From the NCBI GenBank assembly GCA_018970025.1, contig JAGWXF010000022.1, positions 1 to 55,451 of the forward strand: a stretch of DNA of 55,451 nt, in the 5' to 3' direction. Under the pieces are notes generated by a model. The model ran no database searches. It worked only from the letters and a program-made list of their open reading frames with translations, and was not told the DNA's origin. Shown here in pieces: positions 28,065-34,149 of this stretch (position 1 is its first letter; each line of letters begins with the position of its first letter). Made by a program: the position numbers and the translations under genes. The DNA is from Actinomycetales bacterium (lineage in GTDB: Bacteria > Actinomycetota > Actinomycetes > S36-B12).

Positions 28065-28568
28065 ATGATCGAGTTGTCGCGCGGGCTACGGCACCTGGCG
28101 TGGGCGAATGACCGCTTCTTCGCCAGCCTGGCCGAGCTGCCGCCCGAGGCCCTGCGGGTGACCTATGCCCCGGATGCCTGGGCGGTCGATCGGCTGGCGA
28201 TGCATATCGTCGGCAGCTCGGAGTGGTATCGGTACTGCCTGACGGGAGCCGGGTGGACAGATCTCGCCCCGCCGACGACGTCGGACGACGTGCAAGCCCT
28301 GCGGAGATACCTCGCCGAGCTCGATGCGGTGCTGATCGAGCAGGGAGCGCTTGACGATGGCCCGGTCACCTTCGAGGACGAGCGCGGCCTGACGACGGCA
28401 CTGCGATCGACGATCCTGACCCAGGCCTGCATGCACGGCACTGAGCACCGGGCGCAGATCGCCTGTGCCCTGGCCGCTGCCGGCTTCGAGGCGCCGAGCC
28501 TGGATGACCTCGACCTGTGGGCGTTCGCGGCGCATGAGCGCGCGGGCCAGGCCGCGTCCGCCGACTGA
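28065..28568 (+). CDS. DinB-like protein
   Basis: This 167-residue four-helix protein has a DinB-like opening (RGLRHLAWANDRFFASLAELPPEAL). Candidate metal histidines lie at AMHIVGSSEWYRY and MHGTEHRAQI, the usual three-His arrangement. DinB/YfiT-like proteins include thiol-dependent S-transferases. AAGGGA precedes the ATG. It is followed by a repeat-rich hairpin region and the convergent response-regulator gene. Confidence 0.75.
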   Translation: MIELSRGLRHLAWANDRFFASLAELPPEALRVTYAPDAWAVDRLAMHIVGSSEWYRYCLTGAGWTDLAPPTTSDDVQALRRYLAELDAVLIEQGALDDGPVTFEDERGLTTALRSTILTQACMHGTEHRAQIACALAAAGFEAPSLDDLDLWAFAAHERAGQAASAD

Positions 28569-28690
28569 CCTCCCCGCCGGCCGACCTCCCCGCCGGCTGA
28601 CCCCCGCTGACCTCCCCGCCGAGTTCGACTCCCAGCGTCGCACCGGGTCGCCGGTGCGACGCTGAGAGTCGAACTCGGCGCGGGGAGGGT
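28569..28690. repeat. Short tandem repeats and a long near-perfect hairpin
   Basis: The DinB stop is followed by two full and one partial copies of a roughly 16-bp unit (CTGACCTCCCCGCCGG). An inverted repeat comes next, with arms at 28611-28646 and 28651-28688 and a GTCG loop. The core 27 bp on each side differ at one position. GAGTTCGACTC on the left pairs with GAGTCGAACTC on the right. This is far longer than needed for a terminator and may be a mobile palindromic repeat as well as a bidirectional terminator. Confidence 0.85.
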
Positions 28691-28769
28691 GGATCAGGCG
28701 GATGCTGCGGCGTGCTCGGCCGTCCGCGCATTGATGTAGGCGGACGAAGCCGAGTTCGGGCGCGGCTGC

Positions 28770-29408
28770 TTACAGCAGGCCCTCCTCCTGCGCCTTCTTA
28801 TAGAGCTCGACCTTGGAGGGGAGTGGCTCGCCCTTCTCGGCGTACTTCACCCGCACCCGGCGGATGTACTCCTTGGCGGTGCCGGGGCTGATGCCCATGA
28901 TGCGCCCGACCGATGCCATCTTCATTCCCGACGAATACAGCAGCAGGGCCCGCTCCTCCTGGGGGGAGAGCTGGACGGACCCGGGGGTTCGGACCGAGAG
29001 CATCGCGGCCAGCTCGGGCGAGAGGTAGACCTGCCCGCGCAGCACGATGTCGACCGCCCGCTGGAACTCGTGGGCCGGGCTCTGCTTGGACAGGTACCCG
29101 CTGGCCCCTCGGCTGATCGCGCCCTGGACTGATCGAGGGGTGGCCGCAGCGCTCACGACAAGCACCGGCGCGCCGATCTGCACCACCTCGGTGACGGTCT
29201 CCATCGGCGGACGGCCATCGCCGAGGTCGAGATCGAGGACGATGCAGTCCGGCTTTCGGTCATCGCTGACCCGTACGGCCTCCACGATGGAGTCCCCCGC
29301 GTAGATGACCTCCATGTCTGCCGAATGGCAGACAAGCCTTTCCACCAAGGCCTCCCGCATCATCGGATGATCCTCCAAGATGATGAAGGTCCTCGGCGTA
29401 TCAGACAT
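28770..29408 (-). CDS. NarL/LuxR-family response regulator (RR1)
   Basis: The product has 212 residues. Receiver domain: TFIILEDHPMMREAL acidic pocket, phospho-acceptor Asp in CIVLDLDLGDG, Ser in PVLVVSAAATP, Lys in SGYLSKQSP. C-terminal HTH: LSPQEERALLLYSSGMKMASVGRIMGISPGTAKEYIRRVRVKY. The AGGAGG site before this ATG rules out the longer upstream frame. It is divergent from HK1 with only 45 bp between starts. It is probably phosphorylated by one of the adjacent kinases. It is a candidate reader of the 20-bp palindromes found here. Confidence 0.9.
   Translation of the reverse strand: MSDTPRTFIILEDHPMMREALVERLVCHSADMEVIYAGDSIVEAVRVSDDRKPDCIVLDLDLGDGRPPMETVTEVVQIGAPVLVVSAAATPRSVQGAISRGASGYLSKQSPAHEFQRAVDIVLRGQVYLSPELAAMLSVRTPGSVQLSPQEERALLLYSSGMKMASVGRIMGISPGTAKEYIRRVRVKYAEKGEPLPSKVELYKKAQEEGLL
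29315..29334. promoter_or_regulatory. 20-bp palindrome, site A (upstream of HK1, inside RR1)
   Basis: TGTCTGCC-GAAT-GGCAGACA is a perfect 8-bp inverted repeat with a 4-bp centre. It lies within the 5' end of the RR1 coding sequence, 120 bp before the HK1 ATG. GATGAT, a possible -10, begins 32 bp after it on the plus strand. Related sites occur at 33111, 33952, 33975 and 33998. Confidence 0.6.
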
Positions 29409-29453
29409 CGGCCTCCTGGGAGTGAGTGTGATCGTAGCAATGAGCCAGGAACC

Positions 29454-31373
29454 ATGCTGACCGTCGAGGGTCGCGAGACGGCCGCCCTGCTGGCGCTGCG
29501 CAACTGGGTCCTCGTTCCGATGACCACCCTGTGCTGGATCTCCCACCTCATCCTGGCCGCTCAGGCGTCGCCCCCCATCTCGCCCGTCGACCTCGGGTGC
29601 CTGCTGCTCGCGTCGATTGCCTTCTGCCTGGCCCTGGTCTTCATCCGGCGGCCCTGGGTGCTGTGGCTGTCGCTGACCGGCCTGCTGCTGCTCGTCCTGC
29701 CGGCCTTCCTGCCCGTCGACGGCGGGGTATGGCTGTATCCGAGATTCGTGATCGGCCAGTCCGGCTACATCCTCATCACCATGCTGACGCGCCGGTTGGG
29801 GCTCGTGGTGGTTGCGGCGAGCCCGCTCCTGCTGCGCGTGCTGTGGGCGCTCGGGCCGACGGACATCTCCCCGGACGGGTTCACGATCGCCTTCGGCTTC
29901 GTCCCGGTGCTCCAGCTGCTCGCATCGAATGCGCTCATCTGGTGGGTCTGGCATGGCCTGGTGGCCAGGAGCATGGCCACCGACCAGCAGCTGGCGCAGT
30001 TGCAGCAGGCCGAGCTCACGGCACTTGCCGACCGCGAGCGATCAGCCCTGTGGTGGACGTCGACCCGTCGGGTGCACGAGTCGGTCCTGAACTCCATCAA
30101 TGCCCTCATGTCCGTCGGGAGCGTCAGTCAGCAGGCAGCGCAGGAGTGGGCGGCGAGGGCTCGCGCTGCCGTCGACGTCGCCGAGCCCGGCGATTCGCCC
30201 GCGCAGCCGACTCCCAGCCGACCTGACGGTGGCTTCTTCGACGGTGCTCAGGCCCTGGTCTCCGCCGGATTCACCGGGCTGGTCGCCGCAGGAACGATCT
30301 ACGTCTTCTTCATCCATCAGTCCGCAGCCTGGCGCGATGTGCTCGGCAGGGCCCTCATGATCGCAGCATCGGTGACAGCGCTGACGCTCGTCCTTCGCCG
30401 TCTCCGGGTTGCCCCGCTGCCGGCGACGGCGCTCATCCTCATCCCGAGCGCCATCCCGTGGGTCCTCGCCCCAGCAGCCGGCGACTGCGGTCAGATCGCG
30501 ACCGTCGCCTCGGTCCTCAGCATCAGCGGCTACATGATTGCCATCATCGCCCTGTGCGGTGGCCTGGTGCCGTACCTGGTGGCGATCCCGATCTGGGGCG
30601 CCGGCGCCTACGTCCTTGCCAGCTCTGCGCCCCTGGCTTGCCAGCGGTCGCCGATCGCGATGATGTTCAACACCCTGAGCATCATCCCGCTGACCCTCAT
30701 CGTCGCCTATTTCGGGATGCGTGCGCATCGAGCATCGATGGTGAGGCTGGACGATGCCCGCGCGCGAACGGCGCTGGCCATCGGACGAGCCGAGGCGGTC
30801 CGCCTGGTTAATCAGCAGCTGTCGCAGAGCGTCGAGCGGTCAGCCGAGCTCCTGACCGAGGTCGGCTCCACGGGCCGGCTCACCGATGAGCAGGAACGGC
30901 AGTTCACCTGCCAGTCGGCCCTCCTGCGCGCCGGCATCTCGGTCGACCTCGAGCGGGATGGTGCCTTCACGCTGGCGGCCTACTGGCTGGTGCACGAGGT
31001 CGCCAGTCGCGGCGTGCCGATCAGGGTGGTGATGCTCTCGGGCTCCCAGGATCGTCGGTCGCTGCCGACGGCCCTGGTCGGGAGCCTCGCAACCGTCATC
31101 CTCGCGAACGGCGACCAGTTGAGCGCTGCGAACCTGAGCATCTCGTGCGTGCATGGGCAATCCCTGGACTTCCTGTCGGTGATGATGCCCTGGGCGATCG
31201 CCGAGCAGTGGTGGGGGCATCATGGCCGCGCCCTGGCGGCGGAGGCCGAAGGCGACCTCTGCCTCGCCGTGCACCAGACCGAGCAGCATGGGGCTGATGG
31301 CGAACTCCTGGGCCTGATCACGATCGAGCGAGAGCCCGCGGCCCAGGCTCAGGAACTGGTGCCGGTGCCGTGA
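29454..31373 (+). CDS. Sensor histidine kinase-like membrane protein (HK1), atypical
   Basis: The product has 639 residues. Five or six transmembrane helices span residues 10-170. A coiled region follows, then a DHp-like box (RRVHESVLNSINALMSVG, His about 208). A second set of about six helices covers roughly 250-450. A soluble C-terminal domain follows. That domain (LLRAGISVDLERDGAFTLAAYWLVHEVASRG) has the look of a degenerate HATPase without recognisable N or G boxes. It may therefore sense or scaffold rather than catalyse. AGGA precedes the ATG. The 3' end overlaps convergent RR2 by 25 bp. Confidence 0.7.
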   Translation: MLTVEGRETAALLALRNWVLVPMTTLCWISHLILAAQASPPISPVDLGCLLLASIAFCLALVFIRRPWVLWLSLTGLLLLVLPAFLPVDGGVWLYPRFVIGQSGYILITMLTRRLGLVVVAASPLLLRVLWALGPTDISPDGFTIAFGFVPVLQLLASNALIWWVWHGLVARSMATDQQLAQLQQAELTALADRERSALWWTSTRRVHESVLNSINALMSVGSVSQQAAQEWAARARAAVDVAEPGDSPAQPTPSRPDGGFFDGAQALVSAGFTGLVAAGTIYVFFIHQSAAWRDVLGRALMIAASVTALTLVLRRLRVAPLPATALILIPSAIPWVLAPAAGDCGQIATVASVLSISGYMIAIIALCGGLVPYLVAIPIWGAGAYVLASSAPLACQRSPIAMMFNTLSIIPLTLIVAYFGMRAHRASMVRLDDARARTALAIGRAEAVRLVNQQLSQSVERSAELLTEVGSTGRLTDEQERQFTCQSALLRAGISVDLERDGAFTLAAYWLVHEVASRGVPIRVVMLSGSQDRRSLPTALVGSLATVILANGDQLSAANLSISCVHGQSLDFLSVMMPWAIAEQWWGHHGRALAAEAEGDLCLAVHQTEQHGADGELLGLITIEREPAAQAQELVPVP

Positions 31374-31951
31374 CGTGGTGCGCGCAGGGCCTGGACCAGC
31401 TCGCCGATGACGGTGGAGTACTCGCCCCGGGCCACACCGTGCGACCTCAGCGCGACGTCGAGCGGCACGCCTGCGGCATGCCACTGCAAGGCCTGGCGCT
31501 GCGCATCCGAGAGCGCCTGGGCGGCGGCCGTGGTCAGCAGGCTGGCGCTGAGTGCGGCGGTCAGGTAGGGCTGATGCGTGGGTGCCAGCGCGATCAGATC
31601 GTCCAGGCAGTCGAGCAGGTCGGACTTCAGGACGCAGCCGAGCGCACCGGCTGCAATGAGCTCAGCAAGGGCCGCTGGCTCGACGTGCGCGCTCACCACC
31701 GCCACCGGGATGCCGGCATCACGCAGGCCTGCCACGGCGACGATGCTCGGCGAGCCGTCGGGGGTGTGCGCATCGATCAGAGCGAGGACGACTCCCGAAC
31801 GTTGCGTGCCGGCAATGATGGCGTCATCGGCATCCGGGCCCGCGTAGGCGATCATCACCGCAGGCGAATGCGAGCGCAGTGCGCGCACCAGGCCGGCGCG
31901 CCAGTCGTCATGATCGTCCACGATCAGCAGCGACACCTGATCGGGGGTCAT
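31349..31951 (-). CDS. Response regulator-like protein (RR2)
   Basis: The product has 200 residues. The receiver is recognisable: SLLIVDDHDDWRAGLVRAL, putative phospho-Asp in LALIDAHTPDGSP, Ser in VAVVSAHVEP, Lys in GCVLKSDLLD. The C-terminal part (LSDAQRQALQWHAAGVPLDVALRSHGVARGEYSTVIGELVQAL) is a divergent LuxR-type helix-turn-helix. It sits between the two kinase genes on the opposite strand. TAGGCT six bases before the ATG indicates a leaderless transcript. Together with RR1 it could form a heterodimer or a competing pair; that is inference. Confidence 0.75.
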   Translation of the reverse strand: MTPDQVSLLIVDDHDDWRAGLVRALRSHSPAVMIAYAGPDADDAIIAGTQRSGVVLALIDAHTPDGSPSIVAVAGLRDAGIPVAVVSAHVEPAALAELIAAGALGCVLKSDLLDCLDDLIALAPTHQPYLTAALSASLLTTAAAQALSDAQRQALQWHAAGVPLDVALRSHGVARGEYSTVIGELVQALRAPRHGTGTSS

Positions 31952-31957
31952 AGGCGC

Positions 31958-31963
31958 AGCCTA
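31958..31963 (-). promoter_or_regulatory. -10 element of a leaderless promoter (RR2)
   Basis: Minus-strand TAGGCT is separated by six bases (GCGCCT) from the ATG at 31951. Confidence 0.5.
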
Positions 31964-32001
31964 GGCCGGGAAGCCCAGGTCGACCTGTCCAGCGGCCGCT
32001 G

Positions 32002-33039
32002 ATGGAGCCTGCCGACGCTGCCTTCGCACGCATGGTGCACGAGCGGGTACTGAACGCCCTGCACCTGCTCGTGATCGGCCAGGCCAGGGTCGAGCTGCTC
32101 CGCGCCACCCTGGAGTGGATCGACGTCCCCGATCGCCCTGCGTTGCCGGCCACCGATCATGGACTCGCGGAGGTCATTCGGGAGGCGGTGCGCAGGTCTG
32201 GGGTAGCCGGGGTGGAGATCACCTGCCCGCAGGGAGTTGACCCGCCGCTATCACCCCAGGCCGCGGAGGCACTGTCTGCTGCGGTCGTCGAGGCGCTGCG
32301 CAATGCCGAACGCCATGCGCAGGCGTCGCTCGTATCCGTGCGGGCAGGCCGGCATGCTGGCTCGATCCAGGTCGAGGTCCGCGACGATGGCCGAGGGCTC
32401 GACTCGGACGCAACCCCGCGCCTGGGCCTCGCCGTGGGCATCACGCAGGCCATGGCCAGTGTCGCAGGCACGGTGCAGATCCGCTCGGATGCCGGTCATG
32501 GCACGGTCGTCCAGCTGGCCTTTCCGACTGCAGCGACAGACCCCACTACGGATCTCGTGGACGGACGCCTCGTCCGCGAGTGGCCCGCGGTCGCTGTGGG
32601 AGCCAGGCGCCTGATGGCCGACCTGCTCGCCGATCGGATCGACCGGCAGTCACCTGGCGTCACCGATCGGGCACGCATCGAGGACGGCCGGATTCGCACC
32701 TGGCTGGACTCCGCGCGAGTCGACTCCTGGATGGCGCGGCAGGTTGCCGTGGCAGTCGGCCATGCTGCCGACCACGGCCGTCGAATGACGGCAACCATCA
32801 CCGGGCGGGCCGGCATCAGCGAGCCGCTGGATCTGGACCTCGCCGCGGCCCTGACGGATGCTGAAGCGATCATGCTGACCGTCGAGCCGGACTGGGAGGA
32901 ACTGCTGGTCATCGTCCCAGGTGATGCAAGACTGCATCTGGCAGCTCATCTGGATCTGCCATGGCGGATTGAGCACATGAGCGAAGGCATGCGAGGTCTG
33001 CGCATCCGTCGGGGAAGCCGGACGGGGAAGCGTTCGTAG
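32002..33039 (+). CDS. Soluble histidine kinase (HK2) with extra C-terminal domain
   Basis: The product has 345 residues and no membrane segments. A short DHp box opens the protein (MVHERVLNALHLLVIGQ, His13). A canonical HATPase domain follows: N box VVEALRNAERHA (Asn about 101), G1 VEVRDDGRGLD (about 128-134), G2 GLAVGI and GHGTVV. The remaining 165 residues (for example WMARQVAVAVGHAADHGRRMTATITGRAGISEP) resemble the degenerate ATPase-like end of HK1. HK2 could supply phosphoryl groups for RR1/RR2 while HK1 senses. The start codon is uncertain: there is no clear ribosome-binding site. Confidence 0.78.
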   Translation: MEPADAAFARMVHERVLNALHLLVIGQARVELLRATLEWIDVPDRPALPATDHGLAEVIREAVRRSGVAGVEITCPQGVDPPLSPQAAEALSAAVVEALRNAERHAQASLVSVRAGRHAGSIQVEVRDDGRGLDSDATPRLGLAVGITQAMASVAGTVQIRSDAGHGTVVQLAFPTAATDPTTDLVDGRLVREWPAVAVGARRLMADLLADRIDRQSPGVTDRARIEDGRIRTWLDSARVDSWMARQVAVAVGHAADHGRRMTATITGRAGISEPLDLDLAAALTDAEAIMLTVEPDWEELLVIVPGDARLHLAAHLDLPWRIEHMSEGMRGLRIRRGSRTGKRS

Positions 33040-33110
33040 GCCCACGAGAACACCGCTCGCGAGGCGGTCCCACAGGTCGCGCGCCATGGCGTGCGGCGTG
33101 GCGTTGAACG

Positions 33111-33130
33111 GGTCTGCCGAAGAGCAGACA
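33111..33130. promoter_or_regulatory. 20-bp palindrome, site B (upstream of the sortase-like gene)
   Basis: GGTCTGCCGAAGAGCAGACA matches site A at 17 of 20 positions, with GTCTGC/GCAGAC arms. A TAGCGT -10 starts 34 bp after it at 33164. Confidence 0.65.
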
Positions 33131-33163
33131 GTCCGGGACTTCTCGCAGCGCTCATTGCCCAGC

Positions 33164-33169
33164 TAGCGT
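33164..33169 (+). promoter_or_regulatory. -10 element of the sortase-like gene
   Basis: TAGCGT is the same hexamer as at 34050. No good -35 hexamer lies 17 bp upstream (TCTCGC), which suits an activator-dependent promoter with site B just upstream. It implies a leader of roughly 150 nt. That leader holds a CCGGGC-GT-GCCCGG hairpin, and a GGCGGAGG ribosome-binding site lies before the ATG. Confidence 0.5.
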
Positions 33170-33322
33170 GCCAGGGACTCCCCGGGCGTGCCCGGAGAGC
33201 CCCTTCCCCGAACGATTGTCGAGTTGCGCATGAGGATTCTCGACCAGCCCCCGGTTGCCGGCATCGCTGCCCAGATCACGATCCGTCGCCAACGGGCTGT
33301 GACCTGGCGGAGGCACTGACCC

Positions 33323-33925
33323 ATGCGACATATACGGACACTCATGGCACTGGCCGTCCTGGCCGGGATGATGGCGGCTGCGCCAGCCGCGCAGGCGCGC
33401 GCGAACTGCCCACCACCGTCGGTTGGCGGCCGGACGGTGGCCTGGATCTCAGTGGGCGACACGCGAGTGCCGGTCAAGGCAATCGACTTCAGGCGAGGGC
33501 AGGCGCTGCACCCGCCTGACACCAACCAGGCGGCCGGGTTGTCGCGCGGTCATGCGCCGCTGTCGGCGACCATCGGCACCACGGTGATCAGCTGGCATGT
33601 CCGCTACGGGGTCGGCTGCGACGGGTCGCTGAACCCGGTGCTGGACGAGCCGATCGGGGCCACCTTCACTGTGCGCCCGGTCGGCAAGCCGGCCCGGGAG
33701 TACCGCATCACCGCGCGTCATACGGTGATGAAGGGCGCCTATCGGGCGGCGTGGTTCCGTCAGCAGGGCCCGCACCAGCTGGCGCTGTTCACCTGCGCCG
33801 GCCTGCGCGGCGGGAAGTTCCGCAAGACCACCGTCATCCTCGCCGAGCCAGTCACCCAGGAGCAGCCGCCCCAGCCCCAGGCCGCGACAGGAGCATCGCC
33901 GCCGGCCACGCCGGCCGGCCAGTGA
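33323..33925 (+). CDS. Secreted sortase-family protein (class E/F-like)
   Basis: The product has 200 residues with a signal peptide (RTLMALAVLAGMMAAAPAAQARA). The mature part follows a sortase: TRVPVKAIDFRRGQALHPP, GTTVISWHVRYG with the catalytic His, LALFTCAGLRGGKF with the catalytic Cys in a TCxG motif, then Arg in KFRKTTVILAEP. A Pro/Gln/Ala-rich tail ends it. Sortases cleave sorting signals and attach proteins to the wall, although SWHV replaces the usual GHV. It lies directly before the giant surface protein gene and shares its palindrome and -10 element. The catalytic call is by pattern and needs a structural check. Confidence 0.72.
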   Translation: MRHIRTLMALAVLAGMMAAAPAAQARANCPPPSVGGRTVAWISVGDTRVPVKAIDFRRGQALHPPDTNQAAGLSRGHAPLSATIGTTVISWHVRYGVGCDGSLNPVLDEPIGATFTVRPVGKPAREYRITARHTVMKGAYRAAWFRQQGPHQLALFTCAGLRGGKFRKTTVILAEPVTQEQPPQPQAATGASPPATPAGQ

Positions 33926-33951
33926 CCGAGGTGCCACGTCGACCTGCCATG

Positions 33952-34017
33952 CGTATGCCGAGTGGCAGACGCGATGTCTGCCGAAGTGCCTACAACGTGT
34001 CTGCCTGACTTCAGACA
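33952..34017. promoter_or_regulatory. Three 20-bp palindromes at 23-bp spacing (sites C1-C3)
   Basis: Starts are 33952 (CGTATGCCGAGTGGCAGACG), 33975 (TGTCTGCCGAAGTGCCTACA) and 33998 (TGTCTGCCTGACTTCAGACA). They match site A at 16, 16 and 15 of 20 positions, and their starts are exactly 23 bp apart. The last ends 33 bp before a TAGCGT -10. The array looks like a cooperative activator binding region for the surface protein gene. Confidence 0.7.
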
Positions 34018-34049
34018 GTTCGTCGCTGTTCATCGCACATCAGCCGGGT

Positions 34050-34055
34050 TAGCGT
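34050..34055 (+). promoter_or_regulatory. -10 element of the surface protein gene
   Basis: TAGCGT, with a weak TGTTCA 17 bp upstream as a possible -35. Transcription would begin near 34062, after the ATG at 34057, which argues for the downstream start at 34150. The leader contains a GGACGGC/GCCGTCC stem. Confidence 0.5.
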
Positions 34056-34149
34056 CATGCAGCCGCATCGCCGTACGACGTCGCGCATCGCGAGCTCGGA
34101 CGGCGGTCGGATTCATGGCCGTCCCTACAACTCCGTTTGGAGCTTCCCC

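Noticed and set aside
29409..29954. Long N-terminal extension of RR1
   Set aside because: The receiver domain starts right after an ATG with AGGAGG; the extension is charge-rich shadow of HK1.
34057..34149. Earlier ATG for the surface protein
   Set aside because: The TAGCGT -10 places the transcript start after this ATG, and the signal peptide begins properly at 34150.
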